Assembly: GCF_900636325.1 (NCBI RefSeq)
Contig: NZ_LR134263.1
Location: forward strand, 806,001 to 870,000
Reading direction: 5' to 3'
Source: Staphylococcus delphini
Lineage (GTDB): Bacteria > Bacillota > Bacilli > Staphylococcales > Staphylococcaceae
DNA: 64,000 nucleotides
Shown here piece by piece: positions 51,039-59,655 of the stretch. Below the pieces are notes generated by a model. It was not told the origin of the DNA, did no database searches, and saw nothing but the letters and a program-made list of their open reading frames with translations. Positions within the stretch are counted from its first letter, which is position 1. Each line of letters starts with the position of its first letter. The position numbers and the translations under genes are program-made.

Positions 51039-51473
51039 TTATTGTCGTTCGTCTTTAAGGCGTGGTTTAGATTTCATCATGCGATTGAACGTTGTGATGA
51101 GCTCTTGACCTTGCATACCTTCGTTGACCAGTTGTTCGAGTAAATTTTCCGCATAAACTTGTCGCAATGTATAAATATGACACTCAAATACAACTGAAAT
51201 GCTGCCATTTAAAGGTGTAATATGCTTGATTGTCGCATCAAATAGTGCAGGATCATTCGATGGTCGCGTAATGACGACACGAATATCTAAAAGTGTTTCC
51301 GCCTCCATGTACGCTTGCATCTGTTCTTGATGTATATCTGAAATAACGATTTCTAACACCCAACCCGTACCACTATTCTCTTTATTAATAATTACGCCGT
51401 CTAGAAGTTCATATTCAGCCACGCTACTATTTTCAGAAACGATTTGGAAACGAACAGCTTTAAACGTCTTCAT
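51039..51473 (-). CDS. YwpF-family protein
   Basis: A 144-residue cytoplasmic protein of the YwpF-like family. MKTFKAVRFQIVSENSS is the family's N terminus; mixed strands (YELLDGVIINKENSGTGW, VVFECHIYTL) lead to a helical C-terminal tail with MKSKPRLKDERQ. The start at 51473 follows GGGGTGG; an ATG five codons earlier is unlikely. It is divergent from the SSB-like gene, as ywpF lies near the second ssb (ywpH) in Bacillus. Its role is unknown. Confidence 0.85.
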   Translation of the reverse strand: MKTFKAVRFQIVSENSSVAEYELLDGVIINKENSGTGWVLEIVISDIHQEQMQAYMEAETLLDIRVVITRPSNDPALFDATIKHITPLNGSISVVFECHIYTLRQVYAENLLEQLVNEGMQGQELITTFNRMMKSKPRLKDERQ

Positions 51474-51662
51474 TGGAGCCACCCCCATCTCATTTAAAAA
51501 ACTTTACGAAATTTCTATGGTACTTTTAATTATAACGCAATTTTTAAAATAATTCTCGATAAGGCTTAAATATCTCTCGATGCATACTTTAATTTTATAG
51601 GAATTTGCATTTTGTCATTTCACATTGAAAGGTTTATATTACAGGTACAGGAGGTGAACAAC

Positions 51663-52010
51663 ATTAACCATTTTCAAGCAGTAGGTATCATTAACCGCCC
51701 GCCCAGTTTTTACGAAAAGGAAGAGAGTTACTTTGTTACCTTTACCGTTGCTGTCACGCGAGAGTATTTAAGTAAAAACCAAAAGCCCATCACTGATTAC
51801 TTAAATTGTAAAGCGTTCGGTAATATTGCTCTTCAAATTCACGAAACGATCCAAGAGGGGACAACTGTAGCGATAAGCGGGCAAATCCAAACGAGACGTT
51901 ATGTTCATAATGATGAAAAACGTTATGCTACAGAATTACTCGTTTCACAAATCTCTCCAATTGGCACAGTAACGATAGCGTCAAACACAGATGAGTTCAA
52001 CGATGAATAG
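51663..52010 (+). CDS. Single-stranded DNA-binding protein, second copy (SsbB/YwpH-like), apparent AUU start
   Basis: A protein of about 115 residues with an OB fold: NHFQAVGIINRPPSFYEKEE, YFVTFTVAVTREYLS, DYLNCKAFGNIALQI and GTTVAISGQIQTRRY follow SSB order. The acidic end DEFNDE is a short form of the SSB tail but lacks the DDDLPF tip, as in the competence-type SsbB. A perfect AGGAGG at 51649-51654 is 8 bases from ATT at 51663, while the only nearby standard starts are a GTG overlapping the ribosome site (51654) and a TTG at 51612. I therefore prefer ATT. It probably serves DNA uptake or recombination rather than replication. Confidence 0.75.
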   Translation: MNHFQAVGIINRPPSFYEKEESYFVTFTVAVTREYLSKNQKPITDYLNCKAFGNIALQIHETIQEGTTVAISGQIQTRRYVHNDEKRYATELLVSQISPIGTVTIASNTDEFNDE

Positions 52011-52187
52011 CAAAGCAACAAGCAAAGATTTTCCAATATTTGATAATCCCACCTATTTTTATCAACCCTTCTCAAAGTATATTCTCCGATTGAAATAATT
52101 CGATTTATCTCACACCATTACTTTTATCTTCAACATATTGACTTGAGCTCTAATGAAATTTGGTAGACAACCTACTACCAAAATTGT

Positions 52188-52403
52188 CTAACTATCAACC
52201 TTGAAATGAGGTGTATTGGCTATTAAATACTGTATTGTATTTAGTGGCCAATCGCCACTTTTATTCTCATTAATATTTATCGAATGATTCATAAGAAATG
52301 CAAAATAATCTAATAGAGTCATTTGTTTTGTTAAACTATACATATATTTCGCAATTTGTTTAGTGCTTTTACATAATTGAACTTGCGTTAGGTTTCTGAT
52401 ACA
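52188..52403 (-). pseudogene. Protein-like reading-frame remnant of unknown family
   Basis: The minus strand is open from 52403 to the stop at 52188 and reads, in pieces, NLTQVQLCKSTKQIAKYMYS, LTKQMTLLDYFAFLMNHS and NKSGDWPLNTIQYLIANTP. The composition looks like a real helical protein. The first ATG is at 52343 and has no ribosome site; the frame is cut upstream by a stop next to the thiamine riboswitch promoter. It looks like the end of a gene whose start has been lost. I do not recognise the family. Confidence 0.35.
52215..52254. terminator. Inverted repeat downstream of the SSB-like gene
   Basis: TTGGCTATTAAATAC pairs imperfectly with GTATTTAGTGGCCAA across about six bases; a short T run (CTTTTATT) follows after ten bases. 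It may end the SSB transcript, though it lies 205 bases beyond the stop and also inside the remnant frame. Confidence 0.35.
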
Positions 52404-52405
52404 TT
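52377..52405 (+). promoter_or_regulatory. Promoter of the thiamine operon
   Basis: TTGAAC and TACATT are 17 bases apart, placing the transcript start about 15 bases before the riboswitch P1 stem. Confidence 0.6.
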
Positions 52406-52427
52406 AAAGGTAACTAAAAAATGAAGG

Positions 52428-52516
52428 ACTACTAGGGGTGCCGATTGATGGCTGAGATGAATGGATATTCAGACCCTCTGAACCTGATTTGGATGAAACC
52501 AACGTAGGGAAGTAGC
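52428..52516 (+). ncRNA. TPP (THI-box) riboswitch
   Basis: The conserved parts are present in order: P1 CTACT pairing with AGTAG, AGGGGTGCC, GGCTGAGATGAA, ACCCTCTGAACCTGATTTGG and AACGTAGGGAAG. Thiamine pyrophosphate binding stabilises P1 and shuts off the operon. It controls tenA-thiD-thiM-thiE. Confidence 0.97.
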
Positions 52517-52548
52517 ACATGGACACGCATGCTTCAGTGTGTGAACAA

Positions 52549-52573
52549 GGCTACTTTCAAGGTAGTCTTTTTT
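52549..52573 (+). terminator. TPP riboswitch terminator
   Basis: GGCTAC pairs with GTAGTC followed by a T run. The arm GCTACT (52550-52555) can instead pair with AGTAGC (52511-52516) of P1, which gives the antiterminator when TPP is absent. Confidence 0.75.
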
Positions 52574-52593
52574 CATATTAAAGGAGAATGAAG

Positions 52594-53277
52594 ATGCGTT
52601 TTTCTGAACAAATTAAACAAGAAGCACAACCTATTATTGAACAAATTTATCAAGATGGTTTTATACAAGGCATGCTTAACGGGGACATTGCGGCAGAATC
52701 AGTTAAACATTATTTACGTGCAGATTCACGTTATTTGAATGAATTTGCCAAAATATATGCGCTACTGATACCGAAAGTGGATACGAAAGGTGAAATTCAA
52801 TTTTTAACAGAACAAATTCAGTTTGCGAGTTCTGGAGAAGTAGAGGCCCATCATATTCTAGCGGACTATGTTGGTGAAGATTATCAAAGTGTCATTCAAC
52901 AAGGGGATTGGTATCCGTCTGCCGACCACTATATTAAACATATGTATTATAACGCTTATGCTTTTGACAATGTCGCTTATACCATTGCTGCAATGGCACC
53001 GTGTCCATATGTGTATCAACAATTAGGTAAAATGGCGATTGAAAATCATCATTTTGAGGCCAATCATCCATTAAAAGCGTGGTTCGATTTTTACAATAAA
53101 GAAATGGATACACTGTTGTCCTATATTGATCGTTGGCTCGATTCATATGCAGAAGTGAGTTCCGAAAAAGTTCAACAACAATTGAGACAAAACTTTCTAC
53201 AAAGTACAGTTCATGAACGAAACTTTTTCAATATGGCGTATCAACTTGAAAAATGGGAATTTGGAGGAGAAAAATGA
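52594..53277 (+). CDS. tenA: Thiaminase II / aminopyrimidine aminohydrolase
   Basis: A 227-residue all-helical enzyme that salvages the pyrimidine part of damaged thiamine by hydrolysing aminomethyl-HMP. Conserved parts are LRADSRYLNEFAKIYALLIPK (part), the YNAYAFDNVAYTIAAMAPCPYVY region around the substrate and catalytic Cys, and a late acidic MAYQLEKWEF. The start at 52594 is chosen because AAAGGAG sits 8 bases away; an ATG two codons earlier is too close. The stop overlaps thiD (ATGA). Confidence 0.95.
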   Translation: MRFSEQIKQEAQPIIEQIYQDGFIQGMLNGDIAAESVKHYLRADSRYLNEFAKIYALLIPKVDTKGEIQFLTEQIQFASSGEVEAHHILADYVGEDYQSVIQQGDWYPSADHYIKHMYYNAYAFDNVAYTIAAMAPCPYVYQQLGKMAIENHHFEANHPLKAWFDFYNKEMDTLLSYIDRWLDSYAEVSSEKVQQQLRQNFLQSTVHERNFFNMAYQLEKWEFGGEK

Positions 53278-54083
53278 TGGAAAAACCAAAAATTGCGCTA
53301 ACGATTGCAGGTACAGATCCAAGTGGTGGTGCAGGCGCCATGGCAGACTTGAAATCTTTTCATTCTTGTGGTGTCTATGGCATGGCTGCAGTGACAAGTA
53401 TCGTGGCTCAAAACTCAATGGGTGTGCAACATATTCACAATTTAGAAGCAAGTTGGTTAGAAGAGCAATTAGCCAGTGTGTTTAATGATGAAATGCCACA
53501 TGCGTTAAAGACAGGGATGATTCCGACACCAGAGATGATGGAAGTGATTGCGTCATATTTGCAAAAGATTGATATTCCATATGTGATTGACCCAGTTATG
53601 GTTGCTAAAAGTGGTGATTCTTTAATGGACCAAAAAGTACGAAATCGTCTTAAAGAAACACTGTTACCATATGCAGATGTAGCAACACCTAATGTTCCAG
53701 AAGCTGAAGAAATCGCTGGCGTTACTATTGATTCGGTGGAAAAAATTCATCAAGTGGGCCGCTTTTTCATTCATGATATTGGTTCGAAAGGGGTCATTAT
53801 TAAAGGTGGCCATTTAGAAGGAGATGCCATCGATCACTTATTTACGCAAGAGGGTCATTACGAATTTAAAAGCGAACGTTTTCCAACGCAACATACACAC
53901 GGCACGGGATGTACATTTTCAGCCGTCATTACAGCAGAATTAGCTAAAGGAAAATCTGTTTATGACGCCGTAGCCAAAGCCAAAAAATATATTTCATTAG
54001 CGATTCAACATACACCAGAAATTGGTAAAGGTCGAGGTCCAGTGAATCACTTTGCATATGAAAAATTAAATGGGTGGGATTAA
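53274..54083 (+). CDS. thiD: Hydroxymethylpyrimidine/phosphomethylpyrimidine kinase
   Basis: A 269-residue ribokinase-fold enzyme that phosphorylates HMP twice to [25 protein letters not shown] is the N-terminal substrate loop, and [19 protein letters not shown] holds the catalytic Asp-like/anion hole region typical of ThiD. Adjacent ATG codons at 53274 and 53277 are both possible after GGAGG. It overlaps tenA and precedes thiM. Confidence 0.95.
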   Translation: MMEKPKIALTIAGTDPSGGAGAMADLKSFHSCGVYGMAAVTSIVAQNSMGVQHIHNLEASWLEEQLASVFNDEMPHALKTGMIPTPEMMEVIASYLQKIDIPYVIDPVMVAKSGDSLMDQKVRNRLKETLLPYADVATPNVPEAEEIAGVTIDSVEKIHQVGRFFIHDIGSKGVIIKGGHLEGDAIDHLFTQEGHYEFKSERFPTQHTHGTGCTFSAVITAELAKGKSVYDAVAKAKKYISLAIQHTPEIGKGRGPVNHFAYEKLNGWD

Positions 54084-54084
54084 C

Positions 54085-54888
54085 ATGAATTATTTAGCAG
54101 AAGTTAGAAAGCAACAACCCCTTGTCGTTTGTTATACGAATGATGTCGTGAAAAACTTTACTGCCAACGGTTTGTTGAGTATGGGGGCAAGTCCGGCGAT
54201 GAGTGAAGCCCCAGAAGAAGCAGCAGATTTTTTTAAGGTCACACAAGGCTTATTAATCAATATTGGTACGTTAACGGAGAGAAATAGTGAAGACATGCTC
54301 GCCATTGCTAAGACTGCGAATCAAATGGGAGTACCGATCGTTTTTGACCCTGTTGCAGTAGGCGCATCGCAATTCCGTAAAGATTTTTGTCAACGCTTTT
54401 TAGAAGAAATTGATGTAGCTGTCATTAAAGGCAATGCATCTGAAATTTTGACATTAGTGGATACAGCGACGACGATGAAAGGAACCGATAGTGCTTCGGA
54501 TATTGATGTGGTCAGCATTGCACAACAAGCTTACGAAAAGTATCAAACCGCGATTGTCGTCTCAGGTAAAGAAGATGTTATTGTACAAGATGGCAAAGTG
54601 GTCATCTTATCAAATGGTTCTCCATTGTTGACAAAAATTACCGGAGCAGGGTGTTTGTTAGGTGCGGTAGTGGCAAGTTTCCTATTGGGTGAGACAAAAC
54701 CATCTATCGACCAACTCATTGAAGCCGTTTCGTACTATAACATTTCAGCAGAACAAGCTGAATTACGTGAAGGTGCAGATTTACCGGGTACATTTTTAGT
54801 CGCTTTTATCGATGCATTAAATCAAACACTAGCTGAGTCTTATTTATTGGAGATTAAAAAGAGAGAAGTGAGTGAAAATGACATTTAA
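54085..54888 (+). CDS. thiM: Hydroxyethylthiazole kinase
   Basis: A 267-residue kinase that phosphorylates the thiazole part of thiamine for salvage. [29 protein letters not shown] and the ATP/anion-hole motif [16 protein letters not shown] are the family blocks. The start at 54085 follows GGGTGGG within the end of thiD, so translation is coupled. It overlaps thiE by 11 bases. Confidence 0.95.
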   Translation: MNYLAEVRKQQPLVVCYTNDVVKNFTANGLLSMGASPAMSEAPEEAADFFKVTQGLLINIGTLTERNSEDMLAIAKTANQMGVPIVFDPVAVGASQFRKDFCQRFLEEIDVAVIKGNASEILTLVDTATTMKGTDSASDIDVVSIAQQAYEKYQTAIVVSGKEDVIVQDGKVVILSNGSPLLTKITGAGCLLGAVVASFLLGETKPSIDQLIEAVSYYNISAEQAELREGADLPGTFLVAFIDALNQTLAESYLLEIKKREVSENDI

Positions 54889-55516
54889 TCGAAAACAATT
54901 ACGTGTGTATTTTATTGCAGGTACACAAGATGTCAAACAAGGTAGTTTAGATACCATTTTAAAAGAAGCGTTAGAAGCGGGTATTACAATGTATCAATTT
55001 CGTGAAAAAGGCCCTTCATCTTTACAAGGTGAGGAGAAAGCTGCAATGGCCGTTCGTTTACGAGATTTGTGTCGTCATTATCACGTACCATTTATTGTTA
55101 ATGATGATGTGGATTTAGCGATTGAAGTCGATGCGGATGGCATACATGTTGGCCAAGAAGATGCGAAAGTCCAATCATTTCAACATTTATTAGAAGATAA
55201 AATTATTGGTCTTAGTGTCGGAAGTTTTGAAGAATATGATCAGTCTGACCTTACCAACGTCGATTATATTGGTGTGGGACCTGTTTATGAAACAAGTTCT
55301 AAGTTAGATGCAAGTAAACCAGGTGGCATCCGTTTAATTCGACGCATGCGAGAATACGATGAAAATATTCCGATGGTTGCTATTGGTGGGATTACTGAAG
55401 AAAACGTTGCACCACTTCTTAAAAATGGCGCTGATGGGATTGCGACGATTTCATCCATTACACATAGTACAGATATTGAAAAATCTGTGAAACGTTACTT
55501 ACAATATTTTAAATAA
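54878..55516 (+). CDS. thiE: Thiamine-phosphate synthase
   Basis: A 212-residue TIM-barrel enzyme that joins HMP-PP and thiazole phosphate to thiamine phosphate, completing the operon's salvage route. [11 protein letters not shown] (about residues 40-50) and [11 protein letters not shown] bind the pyrophosphate, and [16 protein letters not shown] and VAIGGI are late barrel loops. The ATG at 54878 is in frame with a GTG two codons earlier; a ribosome site is only moderate, consistent with coupling to thiM. Confidence 0.95.
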   Translation: MTFNRKQLRVYFIAGTQDVKQGSLDTILKEALEAGITMYQFREKGPSSLQGEEKAAMAVRLRDLCRHYHVPFIVNDDVDLAIEVDADGIHVGQEDAKVQSFQHLLEDKIIGLSVGSFEEYDQSDLTNVDYIGVGPVYETSSKLDASKPGGIRLIRRMREYDENIPMVAIGGITEENVAPLLKNGADGIATISSITHSTDIEKSVKRYLQYFK

Positions 55517-55604
55517 AGTTCAATTTATACCGGAATATATTTCCACCGCGTCTATTTCTATGATAAAATATCATTTATGTGAATATATCATTAGAGGTGG
55601 AAAA

Positions 55605-56471
55605 ATGAAGAACAAAGCGTTAATAACAATGCTTGCAGGTGTAGTTTTACTTCTAGCGGGTTGTGACTATAGTAAACCGAGTAATCGAGACGGATTCTTT
55701 TTCAATACGTTTGTTCAACCAATGGACAGATTGATTCACTGGTTAGGGGATCATTTAAATAATAACTATGGTTTAGCGATTATCATTATCGTATTGGTTG
55801 TACGTATCGTCTTATTACCTTTCATGTTATCAAACTACAAAAACATGCATATGATGCGTGAAAAAATGAAAATTGCGAAACCTGAAATTACAGAAGCGCA
55901 AGAAAAAGTAAAACGTGCACGTACACAAGAAGACAAAATGGCAGCGAACCAAGAAATGATGCAAGTATACAAAAAATACAACATGAATCCAATGGCAAGT
56001 ATGTTAGGCTGTTTACCGCTCATACTTCAAATGCCTATCATCATGGGATTATTCTTTGTCCTTAAATATCCGTCTGGTGGCGGTATCACGAAGTACTCAG
56101 ATTTCTTATGGTTCCATTTAGATAAACCGGATATTTGGATTACCGTCATCGCGGGTGTCCTTTACTTCATCCAAGCGTATGTGTCAAGTTTTAATATGCC
56201 ACAGGAACAACGTCAAATGGGTTATATGATGATGATTATCTCACCAATTATGATTGTGTGGATTTCATTTAGTTCTGCGGCGGCATTAGGCTTATATTGG
56301 TCAGTATCAGCTGCATTCCTTGTCGTTCAAACTTATATTGCCAATGTGGTATATGGTAAAAAAGCAAAAGAAGAAGTGGCGCCATTAATTAAAAAGTTTG
56401 AAGCAGAAAAAAATGGCAACAAAACAGGTAAGAACACACAAGTTGTAAGTAAAAAGAACAAAAAGAAATAA
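55605..56471 (+). CDS. yidC: Membrane protein insertase YidC/OxaA
   Basis: A 288-residue insertase for membrane proteins. It begins with a lipoprotein signal ([19 protein letters not shown], Cys near residue 19) and has five membrane helices; the Gram-positive form lacks the large periplasmic domain. [20 protein letters not shown] includes the conserved Arg in the hydrophilic groove, with [18 protein letters not shown] next. The basic tail ([18 protein letters not shown]) binds ribosomes. The start at 55605 follows AGAGGTGG. A strong terminator lies just after it. Confidence 0.95.
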   Translation: MKNKALITMLAGVVLLLAGCDYSKPSNRDGFFFNTFVQPMDRLIHWLGDHLNNNYGLAIIIIVLVVRIVLLPFMLSNYKNMHMMREKMKIAKPEITEAQEKVKRARTQEDKMAANQEMMQVYKKYNMNPMASMLGCLPLILQMPIIMGLFFVLKYPSGGGITKYSDFLWFHLDKPDIWITVIAGVLYFIQAYVSSFNMPQEQRQMGYMMMIISPIMIVWISFSSAAALGLYWSVSAAFLVVQTYIANVVYGKKAKEEVAPLIKKFEAEKNGNKTGKNTQVVSKKNKKK

Positions 56472-56488
56472 TCATAGTGCACATACTT

Positions 56489-56519
56489 AAAGGCTGGGAC
56501 GCTAAGTTCCCAGCCTTTT
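56489..56519 (+). terminator. Terminator between yidC and the HD hydrolase
   Basis: AAAGGCTGGGA pairs with TCCCAGCCTTT across about eight bases. It serves both converging genes and belongs to the GGCTGGGA-type stems seen elsewhere. Confidence 0.9.
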
Positions 56520-56524
56520 CCTAT

Positions 56525-57193
56525 TCATGATTGTTTGATTTCGGTGTCCCATTCAGCAAAAAATTGTTGTAAAAAGCTTTCCATAAAATCATGACGTTGT
56601 TGCGCCATGTCTTTTGCTACGGGTGTATTCATTAAATCTTTTAATTTGAGTAGCTTTTCAAAAAAGTGTTTGATTGCTGATGGTGGTACTGCGCCTATGT
56701 TTGACAGTTGTTGCATTTCGGTTAAACTGTGGGCCCCTGTCCACATCGGCTCGTTAAAGTGACCGGCAAATTGAAATGTACGTGCAATGCCAATCGCGCC
56801 CATCGCATCGAGTCTGTCAGCATCTTGGACAATTTGCGCCTCAATGGTTTTGAGTGTGCCGACTGTTTGAGTTTTTCGAAAGCTCATATGGTCAATAATG
56901 TAAAAAATGGCTTCTTGATCGATTGTTGCGACCTGTTGTTCTTCAAAAAAGTGCAATAATGCTTGACGGGCACTTTGGGCGTCTACCAATTTGTCATCAA
57001 CCGTATCATGAAGGAGTGATGCCATTTCGATATGGTAATGGTCAGCGGACGGATAGTGTTGTGCGATTTCAAGGGCGCGCTTTCTAACACGTAATACATG
57101 CGCGATATCGTGTCCGCTGCTATCATGTTGATGTGCCTTTCTCATATATTGTTCTGCTGCTTGAATCGTGTGTTGTTTCATTTCGTTAGTCAT
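56525..57193 (-). CDS. HD-domain phosphohydrolase
   Basis: A 222-residue helical metal hydrolase of the YedJ/YpgQ type. The metal ligands are H28 and the HD pair in SGHDIAHVLRV (about 27-37) and LLHDTVDDKL (about 61-70), with a later Asp in QDADRLDAMG. Relatives hydrolyse nucleoside triphosphates or pyrophosphates. The ATG at 57193 is almost adjacent to AAGGA; a second ATG at 57181 has a longer but more usual gap, so the true start may be there. It converges with yidC and follows cls on the same strand, eight bases away. Confidence 0.85.
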   Translation of the reverse strand: MTNEMKQHTIQAAEQYMRKAHQHDSSGHDIAHVLRVRKRALEIAQHYPSADHYHIEMASLLHDTVDDKLVDAQSARQALLHFFEEQQVATIDQEAIFYIIDHMSFRKTQTVGTLKTIEAQIVQDADRLDAMGAIGIARTFQFAGHFNEPMWTGAHSLTEMQQLSNIGAVPPSAIKHFFEKLLKLKDLMNTPVAKDMAQQRHDFMESFLQQFFAEWDTEIKQS

Positions 57194-57201
57194 TCCTTAA
57201 C

Positions 57202-58692
57202 TTATAAAATAGGGGAGAGCAATTGACTGACGGATTCTTTAAATTTAATCCAAATGCTACGTTGGGCATAGCGTTCTTTCGTCAATTCGCTACATACTTT
57301 TAAGTCTTCTTCAAAACTTTCGCGTACTTCTCTCGCTAGTTTTTCATTATATACAAATGCATTCACTTCAAAATTTAACGTAAAACTCCGATTATCCATG
57401 TTTGTTGTACCTACACTCGTAATTTCATCATCAATGGTCAATGTTTTGGCATGTAAAAAGCCGTTATCATAAAGGTAAACACGTGCACCGGCTTCGATTA
57501 AACTCGCGACATTTTTAAAAGTGGCCCAGTAAACGAATGGGTGATCAGGTTTAGACGGAATCATAATATTAACATTAACACCGCCTAAAGCTGCAATTTT
57601 GAGTGCATCCATAAAAGCTTCATCAGGCACGAAGTAAGGTGTTTGAATGTAAATGTCATTTTTCGCCATCGAAATCATTTTTAAATAACCATATTTAACT
57701 TGTTCCCAAAATTCGTCTGGACCACTTGAAGCAATTTGTACCCCAATATTGCCAGTATGGGTCTGTTGCGGTTTTGGGAAATATTGACTACTATATGTAA
57801 TGTTGTCACGGTGCGATTGGGAGTTCCAGTCTAAGATGAAACGCAATTGAAGTGCACTAACAGCATTACCGCGAATACGTAAGTGTGTATCACGCCAATA
57901 CCCAAACTTTTTAGATAAGCCGAGATATTCATTCCCGACATTAAAGCCACCCACATAGCCGATTTGACCATCTATAATGACAATTTTTCGGTGATTTCTA
58001 TTGTTCATACGTAAATTAATGAGCGGCAGTTTGGATGGGAAAAATGATTCTACATGACCTCCTTTTTCTTTAAAACGTTTAAAATCGCGTAATGTGAGTG
58101 CACGCGATCCCATGTCATCATATAACATTTTCACTTCGACACCTTGTTCGAGTTTTTCTTCTAACAGTTTTAAAATACTTTTACCAAGCGCATCGTGACG
58201 GAATATATAATATTGAATATGTACATAGCGCTCTGCATTGCGAATGTCTTCCTTTAAACGATCGAATTTTTCGTTACCATCTGTCAATAACTCAATTTCG
58301 TTATTGTTCGTATAAAAGGCAGCATTGTTATACAGTAACATTTGGATCATGCGACTGTAGTTTTGAATATGTGGGTTATCTGCTTCGAACTCCCCATTTT
58401 TAATCGCAGTGAGTTGCTCATTCACGATAGAGTCTAAGCCGATACGATCTTGTTTTTCAAGTTTAAAAATGGACTTTCGCTGGATTTGTCGGCCGAATAA
58501 TAAATAAAGGACAAAGCCTACAAGCGGGAATAAGCCTAATACAAAAATCCATGCCCAGATGGAACTCGCACTTCTTCGTTCCATAAAAATAATGGTAAAG
58601 ATGAAGATTAAATTTAATAAAAATGCACCGACTAATAAGTAATTAAACAGTACATTTTGATTGTAAAATATCGCGTAAAAAAACTCTGGCAT
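57202..58692 (-). CDS. cls: Cardiolipin synthase
   Basis: A phospholipase D-superfamily enzyme of about 496 residues that joins two phosphatidylglycerols to make cardiolipin. Two N-terminal membrane helices (about 15-35 and 45-65) anchor it. The two HKD motifs are [15 protein letters not shown] (near 225-240) and [13 protein letters not shown] (near 405-417). The end LWIKF-type [11 protein letters not shown] is like staphylococcal Cls2. The start is ATG 58692 or the GTG just before it at 58695, both after AAGGAGACA. It is probably cotranscribed with the HD hydrolase. Confidence 0.94.
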   Translation of the reverse strand: MPEFFYAIFYNQNVLFNYLLVGAFLLNLIFIFTIIFMERRSASSIWAWIFVLGLFPLVGFVLYLLFGRQIQRKSIFKLEKQDRIGLDSIVNEQLTAIKNGEFEADNPHIQNYSRMIQMLLYNNAAFYTNNNEIELLTDGNEKFDRLKEDIRNAERYVHIQYYIFRHDALGKSILKLLEEKLEQGVEVKMLYDDMGSRALTLRDFKRFKEKGGHVESFFPSKLPLINLRMNNRNHRKIVIIDGQIGYVGGFNVGNEYLGLSKKFGYWRDTHLRIRGNAVSALQLRFILDWNSQSHRDNITYSSQYFPKPQQTHTGNIGVQIASSGPDEFWEQVKYGYLKMISMAKNDIYIQTPYFVPDEAFMDALKIAALGGVNVNIMIPSKPDHPFVYWATFKNVASLIEAGARVYLYDNGFLHAKTLTIDDEITSVGTTNMDNRSFTLNFEVNAFVYNEKLAREVRESFEEDLKVCSELTKERYAQRSIWIKFKESVSQLLSPIL

Positions 58693-58762
58693 CACTGTTG
58701 TCTCCTTTTTCGTGAAGTGCTTTTATTGTATCATGTTCTAGTAAATAGAGGAATTTTACGCA

Positions 58763-58791
58763 TTGACATATACCTATATAGGGTATATCAT
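58763..58791 (+). promoter_or_regulatory. csoR promoter with CsoR operator
   Basis: TTGACA (58763-58768) and TATCAT (58786-58791) are 17 bases apart. The spacer and -35 edge hold ATATACCTATATAGGGTATAT, an inverted repeat like known CsoR sites (TACC and GGGTA half-sites). Apo-CsoR would block this promoter and copper would release it, giving autoregulation. Confidence 0.85.
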
Positions 58792-58823
58792 AAAAGTATC
58801 AAAATGAATCTGGGGGATGTGAC

Positions 58824-59111
58824 ATGACTGAACAAGCACATCATTCTGAAGAAATTAAACGTAACTTGAAGTCGCGTTTGAATCGTATTGAAGGCCAAGT
58901 GAAAGCAATCAACCGAATGATTGACGAAGATGTCTATTGTGATGACGTATTGACCCAAATTAGAGCGACACGTTCGGCTTTAAACAGTGTGGCGTCGCGT
59001 CTGTTAGATCATCATATGAAAGGTTGCATCATGCATAAGATTGACGCAGGGCACCAAGACGAAGCGATGGAAGAGTTATTAGTAACGTTTCAAAAACTCA
59101 TGAAAGATTAG
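58824..59111 (+). CDS. csoR: Copper-sensing repressor CsoR
   Basis: A 95-residue all-helical repressor. The Cu(I) ligands are the Cys in VYCDDV (about 41) and the His and Cys in LLDHHMKGCIMH (about 66 and 70). NLKSRLNRIEGQVKAINRMI is the family's DNA-binding N terminus. Copper binding releases the operator upstream. It is followed 12 bases later by csoZ. Confidence 0.95.
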   Translation: MTEQAHHSEEIKRNLKSRLNRIEGQVKAINRMIDEDVYCDDVLTQIRATRSALNSVASRLLDHHMKGCIMHKIDAGHQDEAMEELLVTFQKLMKD

Positions 59112-59123
59112 TGGGGTACATTT

Positions 59124-59345
59124 ATGGAAAATGGTTATGTTAAAGTAACACAACTGACAACTGAAGCACAGCAACAACAGCTATCTGATCGTTTGCTTCG
59201 TTTAATTGGTGTCGAGAGTGTTGTTATTGATTTGGCAACACAATCGTTGACGCTCACTTATGACACGCCAGCAAATTTGAACACGATAGAAAAAGAAATT
59301 TATGATGCAGGATTTCCTGTTATCCAATCACATAAAGGAGTGTAA
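59124..59345 (+). CDS. csoZ: CsoZ, HMA-like copper protein without CxxC
   Basis: A 73-residue protein with the ferredoxin-like fold of heavy-metal-associated domains (VKVTQLTTEAQ, IGVESVVIDLATQSLTLTYD, IEKEIYDAGF) but no CxxC metal pair. In S. aureus csoZ is the partner of csoR in the copper response and the product is described as a putative copper chaperone. Its position right after csoR supports the name. The metal site, if any, must use other residues. Confidence 0.8.
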   Translation: MENGYVKVTQLTTEAQQQQLSDRLLRLIGVESVVIDLATQSLTLTYDTPANLNTIEKEIYDAGFPVIQSHKGV

Positions 59346-59348
59346 CTG

Positions 59349-59555
59349 ATGGCAAAACATATGATCGAAGTAGAAGGTATGACTTGTGCACATTGTAAAG
59401 CAGCAGTTGAAGGTGCAGTGAGGGAAAACGCGCATGTGACATACGTTGAAGCATTTCCAGCTGACAACCGAGTAGAAGTTGAAGTGACAGATGACAGTGC
59501 ATTAGCAGATGTGAAGCAACGTATTTACGATCAAGGTTATGACGTTGTATCATAA
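59349..59555 (+). CDS. copZ: Copper chaperone CopZ
   Basis: A 68-residue HMA-fold chaperone with the metal motif EGMTCAHCKAAVEGAV (Cys about 13 and 16). It carries Cu(I) to CopA. It begins three bases after the csoZ stop with AAAGGAGTG as ribosome site, so csoR, csoZ and copZ form one transcript. A hairpin follows it and precedes copA. Confidence 0.95.
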   Translation: MAKHMIEVEGMTCAHCKAAVEGAVRENAHVTYVEAFPADNRVEVEVTDDSALADVKQRIYDQGYDVVS

Positions 59556-59570
59556 TTCAGCATCAATTAG

Positions 59571-59643
59571 GGCTTAGTTTTTCATTGAAGAGATGAGAGG
59601 TAAGCCCTCATTTCGTATTTAAAATATACCCTCTATAGTTATA
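59571..59643 (+). promoter_or_regulatory. Hairpin and second CsoR-like operator ahead of copA
   Basis: AGGGCTTA (from 59572) pairs with TAAGCCCT (to 59608) and may weaken readthrough. ATATACCCTCTATAGTTATA at 59624-59643 resembles the CsoR box at 58767, with the left half-site TACCC kept and the right half degenerate. The -10 and -35 of a copA promoter are not clear. Confidence 0.5.
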
Positions 59644-59655
59644 GGAGATGACATA

